Source: Motilibacter rhizosphaerae
GTDB lineage: Bacteria > Actinomycetota > Actinomycetes > Motilibacterales > Motilibacteraceae
Assembly (NCBI RefSeq): GCF_004216915.1
Contig: NZ_SGXD01000003.1
Span: 124,001 to 188,000, forward strand
Length of the DNA stretch: 64,000 nt
Direction of reading: 5' to 3'
In this document: positions 43,018 through 52,100 of the stretch, one piece after another
Layout: each line of letters begins with the position of its first letter
Position numbering within the stretch: position 1 is the stretch's first letter
Notes under the pieces: model-generated
What the model saw: the letters and a program-made list of their open reading frames with translations, nothing else
Database searches by the model: none
What the model was told of the DNA's origin: nothing
Position numbers and translations under genes: made by a program

Positions 43018-44496
43018 TCAGGACGCCGCACAGGCCGGGGCGTCGGCAGGCAGCGGCTCAGGCGCGCCGACAGCGGGCAGGCCGAGGGAGACCGCGCGCC
43101 GCTGGGCCGGCGGCCGGGCCTGCGCCGCCTCCCACGCGTCACCGCCCCTCGTGCGCCGCACCCCGGTCGGCGCCTCGTCGGCGACGAGGTGGTGCGGGGC
43201 CGCGTAGGTCACGCCGACCTCGACCAGGTCGCCCGGCCTGGGCGCCGTCGCTCCAGGGGCGAAGTGCACCAGGCGCCCGTCGCGCCCGCGCCCGGAGAGC
43301 CGCCGGGTCTCCCCGTCCTTGCGGCCCTCGCCCTCGGCGACCAGCACCTCGACCCGGCGGCCGACGAGCCGCTTGGCCTCGTCCCAGGACACCTGCTCCT
43401 GGAGCTCGACGAGCCGCTCGTAGCGCTCCTGCACGACCTGCTTGGGCAGCTGGCCCTCCATCTCGGCGGCGGGCGTGCCCGGGCGCTTGGAGTACTGGAA
43501 GGTGAACGCGCTGGAGAACCGCGCAGCCCGCACGACGTCGAGGGTCGCCTGGAAGTCCGCCTCGGTCTCTCCGGGGAAGCCCACGATGATGTCCGTGGTG
43601 ATGGCGGCGTCGGGGATCGCGGCGCGGACGTCCTCGACGATCCGCAGGTAGCGCTCCTGCCGGTAGGAGCGGCGCATCCGCCGCAGCACGTCGTCGGACC
43701 CGGACTGCAGCGGCATGTGCAGGCTCGGCATGGCGTTGGGCGTCTCGGCCATGGCGGCGATGACGTCGTCGGTGAAGTCGCGCGGGTGCGGTGAGGTGAA
43801 GCGCACCCGCTCCAGGCCGTCGACGCCCCCGCAGGCGCGCAGCAGCTTGGCGAACGCCCCCCTGTCGCCGAACTCCGCGCCGTAGGCGTTGACGTTCTGC
43901 CCGAGCAGCGTCACCTCGACGACGCCCTGCTCGACGAGCGCCTCCACCTCGGCGAGCACGTCGCCGGGGCGGCGGTCGCGCTCCTTGCCGCGCAGCGCCG
44001 GCACGATGCAGAAGGTGCAGGTGTTGTTGCAGCCGACGCTGATGCTCACCCAGCCGCTGTAGGGGCTCTCGCGCCGGCTCGGCAGCGTCGAGGGGAAGGT
44101 CTCGAGGGCGTCGAGGATCTCCACCTGCGCCTCGGCGTTGTGCCGGGCGCGCTCGAGCAGCACCGGCAGCGAGCCGAGGTTGTGGGTGCCGAAGACGACG
44201 TCGACCCAGGGGGCGCGGCGCACGATCTCGCCCTTGTCCTTCTGGGCGAGGCAGCCGCCGACGGCGATCTGCATCCCGGGGTTGGCGGCCTTCGCCGGCG
44301 CCAGGTGCCCGAGGTTGCCGTAGAGCTTGTTGTCGGCGTTCTCGCGCACCGCGCAGGTGTTGAGGACGACGAGGTCCGCCACCCCGTCCCCCTCGGCGCG
44401 CTCGTAGCCCGCGGCCTCGAGCAGGCCGGAGAGCCGCTCGGAGTCGTGGACGTTCATCTGGCACCCGTAGGTGCGCACCTGGTACGTGCGGGCCAC
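43018..44496 (-). CDS. miaB: tRNA-2-methylthio-N6-dimethylallyladenosine synthase
   Basis: 492 residues from GTG 44496. Radical-SAM methylthiotransferase acting after MiaA. The N-terminal UPF0004 domain has cysteines in T-Y-G-C-Q-M-N, N-T-C-A-V-R-E and G-G-C-L-A-Q; the radical-SAM cluster is C-N-N-T-C-T-F-C; a TRAM domain follows around 375-440. The ~45-residue C-terminal tail, rich in Ala/Pro, is beyond the usual end. The gene is divergent from the DUF3046 gene. Confidence 0.96.
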   Translation of the reverse strand: MARTYQVRTYGCQMNVHDSERLSGLLEAAGYERAEGDGVADLVVLNTCAVRENADNKLYGNLGHLAPAKAANPGMQIAVGGCLAQKDKGEIVRRAPWVDVVFGTHNLGSLPVLLERARHNAEAQVEILDALETFPSTLPSRRESPYSGWVSISVGCNNTCTFCIVPALRGKERDRRPGDVLAEVEALVEQGVVEVTLLGQNVNAYGAEFGDRGAFAKLLRACGGVDGLERVRFTSPHPRDFTDDVIAAMAETPNAMPSLHMPLQSGSDDVLRRMRRSYRQERYLRIVEDVRAAIPDAAITTDIIVGFPGETEADFQATLDVVRAARFSSAFTFQYSKRPGTPAAEMEGQLPKQVVQERYERLVELQEQVSWDEAKRLVGRRVEVLVAEGEGRKDGETRRLSGRGRDGRLVHFAPGATAPRPGDLVEVGVTYAAPHHLVADEAPTGVRRTRGGDAWEAAQARPPAQRRAVSLGLPAVGAPEPLPADAPACAAS

Positions 44497-44589
44497 GAGG
44501 CACAAGGGTACGGCCGGGGGGCGGTGCGCGGTCCCGGCGCGGGGAGCGGGCGCCTGGCCGCACCGCCGGCGCCGGGGCATCCTGGAGGG

Positions 44590-44781
44590 GTGAGGCTCAC
44601 GGACTTCCAGGAGCGGATGCGCGAGGCCTTCGGCGCGCAGGCCGAGTGGGTGGCGCGCGACCACGTCCTGCTCGGGCTCGGGCAGCGCACGGTCGACGAG
44701 GCGCTCGCCGCCGGCGAGGACGCCCGCGAGGTGTGGCGCGTGGTCCACGCCGAGCTGCAGCTGCCCGCGGCGCTGAGGTAG
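44590..44781 (+). CDS. DUF3046 protein
   Basis: 63 residues, nearly all one DUF3046 domain: [10 protein letters not shown] opening, W-V-A-R-D-H-V-L, then [17 protein letters not shown]. The family is almost confined to actinobacteria and sits beside recA; function unknown. GTG 44590 has no ribosome site but a CATCCT hexamer six bases upstream, consistent with a leaderless transcript. Confidence 0.88.
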   Translation: MRLTDFQERMREAFGAQAEWVARDHVLLGLGQRTVDEALAAGEDAREVWRVVHAELQLPAALR

Positions 44782-44832
44782 TCGCACGCCCGCTCCTCCC
44801 CGCCGCCCGCTGCGGCGTGTCGTGTTGATCCT

Positions 44833-44846
44833 CGAACACGTGTTCG
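44833..44846. promoter_or_regulatory. Perfect LexA (SOS) box upstream of recA
   Basis: CGAACACGTGTTCG is an exact, fully palindromic match to CGAAC-N4-GTTCG, 179 bases before the recA start used here. It marks recA as a LexA target. Confidence 0.9.
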
Positions 44847-44971
44847 CTTCACTGGGAGCACACCGTACGCACCTCGCGTGCGGCAGCACGCCGGTCGTCC
44901 ACAGGCGCGCACGCAGGGCCCGTCGTCCACAGGCGCGGCCCGCGCGGAGCGGCTCTGTCGGTGCCCGGCCC

Positions 44972-44977
44972 TAGCCT
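44972..44977 (+). promoter_or_regulatory. Candidate -10 box for recA
   Basis: TAGCCT lies eight bases before an in-frame GTG at 44986, 13 codons upstream of the chosen recA start. A transcript starting near 44985 would therefore be either leaderless, with 13 extra residues, or have a ~40-base leader carrying the GGGAGG site. Confidence 0.5.
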
Positions 44978-45024
44978 CCGGAGACGTGGCGAGACAAGTG
45001 GGCACCAAGACCGGGAGGATCTCC

Positions 45025-46071
45025 GTGGCACCAGCAGCAGACCGGGGGAAGGCGCTCGACACCGCCCTCGCGCAGATCGAGCGGCAGTTCGGCAAGGGCT
45101 CCGTCATGCGGCTCGGCGAGGAGGGGCGCGCCCCCGTCGAGGTCATCCCGACCGGCGCCATCTCCCTCGACGTCGCGCTCGGCATCGGCGGGCTCCCCCG
45201 CGGCCGCATCGTCGAGGTCTACGGCCCGGAGTCCTCGGGCAAGACGACCGTCGCCCTGCACGCAGTGGCCAACGCCCAGCGCGCCGGCGGCATCGCGGCC
45301 TTCATCGACGCCGAGCACGCCCTCGACCCGGAGTACGCGAAGAAGCTCGGCGTCGACACCGACGCCCTGCTCGTCTCGCAGCCGGACACCGGCGAGCAGG
45401 CGCTCGAGATCGCGGACATGCTCATCCGCTCGGGCGCCCTCGACGTCATCGTCATCGACTCGGTCGCCGCTCTCGTGCCGCGCGCCGAGATCGAGGGCGA
45501 GATGGGCGACGCGCACGTCGGCCTGCAGGCCCGCCTCATGAGCCAGGCGCTGCGCAAGATCACGGGTGCGCTGTCGCAGTCGGGCACCACCGCGATCTTC
45601 ATCAACCAGCTGCGCGAGAAGGTGGGCGTGTTCTTCGGCTCGCCGGAGACGACGACCGGTGGCAAGGCGCTGAAGTTCTACGCCTCGGTCCGCCTCGACG
45701 TGCGGCGCATCGAGACGCTGAAGGACGGGGCCGACCCCGTCGGCAACCGCACCCGCGTCAAGGTCGTGAAGAACAAGATGGCCCCGCCGTTCAAGCAGGC
45801 CGAGTTCGACATCCTCTACGGCATCGGCATCAGCCGCGAGGGCGGGCTCATCGACCTCGGCGTCGAGCAGGGCTTCGTCCGCAAGTCCGGCGCCTGGTAC
45901 ACGTACGAGGGCGACCAGCTGGGCCAGGGCAAGGAGAACGCCCGCGCCTTCCTGCGCGACAACCCCGACCTCGCCGACGAGATCGAGAAGCGCATCAAGG
46001 AGAAGCTCGGCGTCGGGCCGCAGCTGGACGCCCCCGCCGAGGACGTCAGCATCGAGGACGTCGACTTCTAG
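45025..46071 (+). CDS. recA: Recombinase RecA
   Basis: 348 residues from GTG 45025, which follows GGGAGG with six-base spacing and aligns with the usual actinobacterial N-terminus ([17 protein letters not shown]). Walker A G-P-E-S-S-G-K-T at 67-74, Walker B V-I-V-I-D-S near 140-145, L2 loop [13 protein letters not shown]. It catalyses strand exchange and triggers LexA cleavage. No intein. recX follows two bases after its stop. Confidence 0.98.
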   Translation: MAPAADRGKALDTALAQIERQFGKGSVMRLGEEGRAPVEVIPTGAISLDVALGIGGLPRGRIVEVYGPESSGKTTVALHAVANAQRAGGIAAFIDAEHALDPEYAKKLGVDTDALLVSQPDTGEQALEIADMLIRSGALDVIVIDSVAALVPRAEIEGEMGDAHVGLQARLMSQALRKITGALSQSGTTAIFINQLREKVGVFFGSPETTTGGKALKFYASVRLDVRRIETLKDGADPVGNRTRVKVVKNKMAPPFKQAEFDILYGIGISREGGLIDLGVEQGFVRKSGAWYTYEGDQLGQGKENARAFLRDNPDLADEIEKRIKEKLGVGPQLDAPAEDVSIEDVDF

Positions 46072-46073
46072 CG

Positions 46074-46976
46074 GTGGACTCCGGAGCCCCAGGGCCGGCC
46101 GACGCGCCCGACGAGGGCCGCGGCCGGCCGGCCGGAGGACGGCGCGGTCGGCGGACGAGGACCGAGGGCGCCCGCTCCCGGCCCTCCCCCGCCGACCGGG
46201 CGGCGCGCGCTGCCGAGGCCGCGGCCGCGCGGACCCCCGAGCAGCACGAGTCCGTCGCGCGCGAGGCCGTGCTGCGCCAGCTCACGGCCGCGGCCCGCAC
46301 CCGCGGCCAGCTCGAGCAGGCGCTGCGCCGCAAGGGCGTGCCCGACGACGTCGCGGCACGCGTCCTCGACCGCTTCACCGAGCTCGGCTACGTCGACGAC
46401 GCCGCGTACGCCGCCGGCTTCGCGCGCAGCAGGGTGGCCTCGCGCGGCCTGTCCCGGCGGGCGGTCGCCATGGAGCTGCGCGAGCGCGGCGTGGACCGGG
46501 ACGACGTCGAGGCGGCCCTGGAGCAGGTCGACCCCGACGACGAGCGCGAGGCGGCCCGGGCGCTCGTCCGCAAGCGCGTGCGCGCGGCCCGCAGCCTCCC
46601 GCGGGAGGTGGCCGAACGGCGCCTGGTGGCCATGCTCGCCCGCAAGGGGCACTCGCCGGGGACGGCCTTCGCCCTCGTGCGCGAGGAGCTGGACGCCGTG
46701 GCGACCGGGGAGGCGGACACCGGCGCCTGGTCGCTGGACGACGGCGTCGGCGGCCTCGACGAGGACAGCGACGAGCACGACGGCGAGCACGACGGCGAGC
46801 ACGACGGCGAGCACGACGGCGAGCCCGGCGCCTCCAGCACCACCGGCACTCGCGCCAGCGAGGACCCCGGCGATGATCCCGGTGGCCCCCTCGGCGACGG
46901 GCGCGGCGGGCGCCTCCGGTCGGCCGGCCGACGGCCCCTCGGGGGCAGGGCCGGGAGCCGGCGCGGCTGGTCCTGA
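46074..46976 (+). CDS. recX: Regulatory protein RecX with extended termini
   Basis: 300 residues, about twice the RecX core. The core (roughly 63-215) has three-helix repeats such as T-R-G-Q-L-E-Q-A-L-R-R-K-G-V, L-G-Y-V-D-D-A-A-Y-A and L-A-R-K-G-H-S-P-G-T-A. An Arg/Ala-rich N-terminal 60 residues and an acidic E-H-D-G repeat tail plus Gly/Arg-rich end are extra. RecX modulates RecA filaments; the tight recA-recX arrangement fits that. GTG 46074 is chosen because it directly follows recA. The tail repeat is the 12-bp tandem at 46779. Confidence 0.9.
   Translation: MDSGAPGPADAPDEGRGRPAGGRRGRRTRTEGARSRPSPADRAARAAEAAAARTPEQHESVAREAVLRQLTAAARTRGQLEQALRRKGVPDDVAARVLDRFTELGYVDDAAYAAGFARSRVASRGLSRRAVAMELRERGVDRDDVEAALEQVDPDDEREAARALVRKRVRAARSLPREVAERRLVAMLARKGHSPGTAFALVREELDAVATGEADTGAWSLDDGVGGLDEDSDEHDGEHDGEHDGEHDGEPGASSTTGTRASEDPGDDPGGPLGDGRGGRLRSAGRRPLGGRAGSRRGWS
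46779..46826. repeat. 12-bp tandem repeat in recX encoding D-G-E-H
   Basis: Three identical copies of GACGGCGAGCAC followed by one with a single change, in frame, giving an acidic/histidine repeat in the RecX tail. Confidence 0.92.
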
Positions 46977-47082
46977 CGGGTGTCCCCGGGCACGACCTGG
47001 CCCGCCCACGGCGTACCGTGGGACCTTCCACCCCAGGTGGGACGGGCCCCCGGGAGGGGGACGGAGGCGGAAGGAGCGACCG

Positions 47083-48597
47083 GTGTCGAGCGGAGCCGCG
47101 CAGCTGCTGGCCCTGCTCGTGCTGGGTGCGGTCGCCCTGCTCGCCCTCGGTCTGCTGCTGCGCCAGCAGCGCCACAGCGCCTCCCGCGCGCTCGACACCG
47201 CGGCCCTGCTCCGCGCCGCCCAGGACGAGGCCGCTGCCGTGCGCCTGCGCGTGGACGAGGAGCTCGGCGCCGCCCGGAGCGAGCTCACCCGCCTGCGCGA
47301 GGACCTCGAGCGCCGCGAGCGGCGCGCGTCCGACCGCGAGGACCGGGTCGAGGAGCTGGCCCGGCGGGCGGCGGAGCGCGAGGCCGCCCTGGCCGAGCGC
47401 GAGCGGGCCCTCGCCGAGCGCGCGGAGCAGCTCTCCCGCCTCGAGGAGGAGCGCCTCGCCGTCCTCGAGCGGACCGCGGGGCTCGGTGTGGCGCAAGCCC
47501 GTGCCGAGGTCCTCGCAGCAGCTGAGCGGCAGGCCAAGCGCGACGCCGTCCTCCGCGTGCGCGAGATCGAGCGGCTCGCCCAGGAGGAGGGCGACGCGCG
47601 CGCCCGCGAGGTCGTCACCTCCGCCATCCAGCGCGTGGCCTCGGAGCAGACGACGGAGTCCGTCGTCACCGCCCTGCACCTGCCGAGCGACGACGTGAAG
47701 GGCCGCATCATCGGCCGCGAGGGCCGCAACATCCGCGCCTTCGAGGCCGTCACCGGCGTGAACCTGCTCGTCGACGACACGCCCGAGGCGGTCCTGCTCT
47801 CCAGCTTCGACCCGGTGCGCCGCGAGGTGGCCCGGACCGCGCTGGAGGCCCTCGTGCTCGACGGGCGCATCCACCCCTCGCGCATCGAGGAGGCCGTGGA
47901 GCGGGCCCAGCGCGACGTCGACGCCCGCTGCCTGCGAGCCGCGGAGAACGCCCTGGTCGAGGTCGGCGTCACCGACCTCCACCCCGAGCTCGTGGCGCTG
48001 CTCGGCAAGCTCCGCTACCGCACCTCCTACGGCCAGAACGTCCTGCGCCACTCGGTCGAGAGCGCTCACCTCGCCGGCCTCATGGCGGGGGAGCTGGGGC
48101 TGGACCAGCAGCTGCTGCGCCGCGCCGCGTTCCTCCACGACCTCGGCAAGGCGCTGACCCACGAGGCGCAGGGCAGCCACGCGCTGGTCGGGGCCGACGT
48201 CGCCCGCAAGTACGGCGAGGACGCCGAGGTCGTCCACGCCATCGAGGCCCACCACAACGAGGTCGAGCCGCGGACGGTCGAGGCCGTGCTCGTGCAGGCG
48301 GCGGACGCCATCAGCGGCTCGCGCCCCGGTGCGCGCCGCGAGCCGGTCGAGGCCTACGTCAAGCGCCTCGAGCGGCTCGAGGAGATCGCCCACGCGCACG
48401 AGGGCGTCGACAAGGTCTTCGCGATGCAGGCCGGGCGCGAGCTGCGCGTCATGGTGCTGCCCGACCGCGTGGACGACATCCAGGCGCAGGTGCTGGCCCG
48501 GGAGATCGCCAAGCAGATCCAGGACGAGCTCACCTACCCGGGGCAGATCAAGGTCGTCGTCGTCCGGGAGTCCCGGGCGACCGAGACCGCGCGCTGA
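47083..48597 (+). CDS. rny: Ribonuclease Y
   Basis: 504 residues from GTG 47083, preceded by AAGGAGCGACCG. One N-terminal membrane helix (about 5-27), a long charged coiled coil (about 35-165), a KH RNA-binding domain (G-R-I-I-G-R-E-G-R-N-I-R near 205-216) and an HD nuclease domain with H-D-L-G-K. A membrane-bound endoribonuclease initiating mRNA decay. Presence beside recA-recX is conserved in many actinobacteria. Confidence 0.95.
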   Translation: MSSGAAQLLALLVLGAVALLALGLLLRQQRHSASRALDTAALLRAAQDEAAAVRLRVDEELGAARSELTRLREDLERRERRASDREDRVEELARRAAEREAALAERERALAERAEQLSRLEEERLAVLERTAGLGVAQARAEVLAAAERQAKRDAVLRVREIERLAQEEGDARAREVVTSAIQRVASEQTTESVVTALHLPSDDVKGRIIGREGRNIRAFEAVTGVNLLVDDTPEAVLLSSFDPVRREVARTALEALVLDGRIHPSRIEEAVERAQRDVDARCLRAAENALVEVGVTDLHPELVALLGKLRYRTSYGQNVLRHSVESAHLAGLMAGELGLDQQLLRRAAFLHDLGKALTHEAQGSHALVGADVARKYGEDAEVVHAIEAHHNEVEPRTVEAVLVQAADAISGSRPGARREPVEAYVKRLERLEEIAHAHEGVDKVFAMQAGRELRVMVLPDRVDDIQAQVLAREIAKQIQDELTYPGQIKVVVVRESRATETAR

Positions 48598-48630
48598 CGC
48601 GCCCTCGCGGCACCCGGACCCCTCCCGCCC

Positions 48631-48695
48631 GTCAGCACGTGTTGACGCCGGGCTCCTCCGTGCGTACCGTCATCGTCAGCACGTGCTGACGATGA
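48631..48695. promoter_or_regulatory. Paired palindromic operators upstream of a small HTH gene
   Basis: A perfect 26-base palindrome covers 48670-48695 (core GTCAGCACGTGCTGAC at 48675-48690). A second copy of the core with one change, GTCAGCACGTGTTGAC, lies at 48631-48646, centre-to-centre 44 bases. The pair fills the space between rny and the HTH gene, the palindrome ending 12 bases before its start. Autoregulation is the likely meaning. Confidence 0.75.
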
Positions 48696-48707
48696 GGAGA
48701 CGCTCCA

Positions 48708-48950
48708 GTGGAGGTGGGGACCTTGGTGGCACTCGCCCAGGCGGCAGGTGACGACGACCCGCGGGCGGCGCTCCGCGCCGCGGCGGAGCTGCGCCGGGAG
48801 ACCGAACGGCTCGAGGCGCAGCTGGTGCGCCGGGCCCGCAACGCCGGGCTCTCCTGGGCCGAGGTCGCCGCGCAGCTCGGGGTGACGAAGCAGTCCGTGC
48901 ACCGCAAGCACGGGGGCGGCGGCGTCCTGGGCCTCGGCCGACAGGCCTAG
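48708..48950 (+). CDS. Small helix-turn-helix protein
   Basis: 80 residues from GTG 48708, with GATGAGGAGACGCTCCA upstream. The N-terminal half is helical and charged (A-A-E-L-R-R-E-T-E-R-L-E). A helix-turn-helix occupies about 47-67: L-S-W-A-E-V-A-A-Q-L-G-V-T-K-Q-S-V-H-R-K-H. This type of small regulator in actinobacteria is often next to Clp-type ATPase genes, but none is seen here. The paired palindromes immediately upstream are its probable binding sites. Confidence 0.8.
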   Translation: MEVGTLVALAQAAGDDDPRAALRAAAELRRETERLEAQLVRRARNAGLSWAEVAAQLGVTKQSVHRKHGGGGVLGLGRQA

Positions 48951-49029
48951 CGGGAGGAGCCGGCAGGCCCAGCGGGAGGAGCCGGCAGGCCCAGCAGGGG
49001 CAGCCGGCAGGACCAGCCTCCGGAGCCGG
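48942..49029. repeat. 22-bp tandem repeat, four copies
   Basis: The unit, beginning CAGGCCCAGCGGGAGGAGCC, occurs at 48942, 48964, 48986 and 49008. The second is taken as reference; the first differs by one base and the last two are increasingly diverged. The array starts inside the last codons of the HTH gene and ends 83 bases before lhr. Confidence 0.88.
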
Positions 49030-49112
49030 CTCAGCCGAGGGGAGCCGCAGGTCAGGCCGTTCCCCCCGCTCGCCGGGCGGTGAGTGTCGGTGCCGCGGGG
49101 CATGCTGGGAGG

Positions 49113-52100
49113 GTGCCCCGCCGCCATGCCACCCCCACCCCGTCCGACCCGGACGCGGCCACCGCGGGCACGGCACTGACGGACCCAGCACCGACGGCCC
49201 CGACACCCACCAGCCCGGCCGGCGACGCTCCCGCACCCGGCACCGACGTGCTCGACCGCTTCTCCCCCGCCACCCGCGCCTGGTTCACCGGTGCGTTCGC
49301 CGCACCGACCGAGGCGCAGCGGGGGGCCTGGGAGGCGGTCAGCACCGGGCGCGACGCGCTCGTGGTCGCGCCGACGGGGTCCGGCAAGACGCTCGCGGCG
49401 TTCCTCTGGTCGCTCGACCGGCTCGCCGCCGCTCCCCCGCCCGACGACGCGAAGCAGCGCTGCCGCGTGCTCTACGTCTCGCCGCTCAAGGCGCTGGCCG
49501 TCGACGTGGAGCGCAACCTGCGCGCGCCGCTCACGGGCATCCGGCAGTCGGCGGCCCGGCTGGGCCTCGCAGTGCCGGACGTCGCCGTCGGGGTCCGCTC
49601 CGGCGACACCCCCGCCGACGAGCGGCGCGCGTTCGCACGCCGCCCACCCGACATCCTCATCACCACGCCCGAGTCGCTCTTCCTCGTGCTCACCTCGCAG
49701 GCGCGCGAGAGCCTGCGCGGGGTCGAGACGGTCATCGTCGACGAGGTCCACGCGGTCGCGGGCACCAAGCGCGGCGCCCACCTCGCGCTGAGCCTGGAGC
49801 GGCTGGACGCCCTGCTCGAGCGACCGGCCCAGCGGATCGGCCTGTCGGCCACGGTCCGCCCGGCCGAGGAGGTCGCCCGCTTCCTGTCCGGCAGCCGGTC
49901 GGCCGTCGTCGTCCGCCCGCCGAGCAGCAAGCAGTTCGACCTCTCGGTCGTGGTCCCCGTCGAGGACATGGCGGAGCCCGGGGCGAGCCCCTCGGCCAGC
50001 GCGCCCCAGCCCGGAGAGCCGTTCGGCTCCGCCGCGGGCAGTGAGCGGCGCGCCAGCATCTGGCCGCACGTCGAGGAGCGGATCGTCGACCTCGTCGCGG
50101 CGCACCGCTCGACGCTGGTCTTCGCCAACTCCCGACGGCTGGCCGAGCGGCTCACCGCGCGGTTGAACGAGATCGCCTGGGAGCGGGCGCAGGGCGAGCA
50201 GCTCGCCCCCTCCGGCGAGCAGCAGCCCGCGGCGGTGATGGCACAGGCGGGGGCCAGCCGCGGCGTCCCCGCCGGGGCGGAGATCGCGCGGGCGCACCAC
50301 GGCTCGGTCAGTCGGGAGCAGCGCGCGCTCACCGAGGAGGCGCTGAAGGCGGGCCTGCTGCCGGCGGTGGTCGCCACGAGCAGCCTCGAGCTCGGCATCG
50401 ACATGGGCGCGGTCGACCTGGTGATCCAGGTGGAGTCCCCGCCCTCCGTGGCGAGCGGGCTGCAGCGCGTCGGCCGCGCCGGGCACCAGGTCGGGGCGGT
50501 GAGCCGCGGTGTCGTCTTCCCCAAGTACCGCGGCGACCTGCTGCAGACCGCGGTCGTCACCGAGCGCATGCGCGAGGGCGCGATCGAGTCGCTCACCGTG
50601 CCGCGCAACCCCCTCGACGTGCTCGCCCAGCAGGTCGTGGCGATGGTCGCCATGGAGCCCTGGGACGTCGACGACCTCCTCGAGCTCGTGCGGCGGGCGG
50701 CGCCGTTCGCCGAGCTGCCCCGCAGCGCGTACGACGCGGTGCTCGACATGCTCGCCGGCCGCTACCCCAGCGACGAGTTCGCCGAGCTGCGGCCGCGCAT
50801 CGTCTGGGACCGCACGACGGGCGAGCTCACCGGCCGCCCGGGCGCGCAGCGCCTCGCCGTGACCAGCGGCGGCACGATCCCGGACCGCGGGCTGTTCGGG
50901 GTGTTCCTCGCCTCGGGCGAGGGCGCCTCGCGCCGCGTCGGCGAGCTCGACGAGGAGATGGTCTACGAGTCGCGCGTGGGCGACGTCTTCACGCTCGGCT
51001 CCAGCAGCTGGCGCATCGAGGACATCACGCACGACCGCGTGCTCGTCTCCCCCGCCCCGGGCGTGCCGGGCAAGCTGCCGTTCTGGCACGGCGACTCGCT
51101 CGGCCGCCCGCTCGAGCTCGGCCGGGCGCTCGGCGCGTTCGTCCGCGAGCTCGGCAGGCTCGACCCCGCCGCCGCCGCGGAGCGGGTCACGCGCGCGGGG
51201 CTCGACGAGTGGGCCACGAGCAACCTGCTGGCCTACCTCGACGAGCAGCGCGCCGCGACGGGCGTCGTGCCCGACGACCGGACCATCGTCGTCGAGCGGT
51301 TCCGCGACGAGCTCGGCGACTGGCGGGTCTGCGTCCACTCGCCGTTCGGCGCACAGGTGCACGCGCCGTGGGCGCTGGCCCTCTCCGCCCGCCTGCGGGA
51401 GCGGACCGGCCTCGACGTCCAGGTCATGCACGCGGACGACGGCATCGTGCTGCGACTGCCGGACGTCGACGTGCTCCCCGGCGACGCCGAGGACCCCGCG
51501 GCCGGAGCCGCCGCCGGCGCCGAGGCCGCCGTGCTCGACCCCGAGGAGGTCGAGCCGCAGGTCACCGGCGAGGTGGGCGCGTCGGCGCTGTTCGCCGCCC
51601 GCTTCCGCGAGTGCGCCGCGCGGGCCCTGCTGCTGCCCCGGCGCGACCCCCGCCGCCGCACGCCGCTGTGGGCGCAGCGCCAGCGCAGCGCCCAGCTGCT
51701 CAGCGTCGCGAGCTCCTACGGCTCGTTCCCGATCGTGCTCGAGACCGTGCGCGAGTGCCTGCAGGACGTGTTCGACGTCCCCGGGCTGGTCGAGCTCATG
51801 CGCCAGGTCGCCGCCCGCGAGGTGCGGGTCGTGGAGGTGGAGACGCCCACGCCGAGCCCGTTCGCGCGCTCGCTCGTCTTCGGCTACGTCGCGCAGTACC
51901 TCTACGAGGGCGACTCGCCGCTCGCCGAGCGCCGCGCCCAGGCCCTGGCGCTCGACCCCGCGCTGCTCGCCGAGCTGCTCGGGCAGGCCGAGCTGCGCGA
52001 GCTGCTGGAGCCCGACGTCGTCGCGCAGCTCGACCGCGAGCTGCAGTGGCTCACCGACGAGCGCCGCGTCCGCGACCTCGAGGGCACCTCCGACCTGCTG

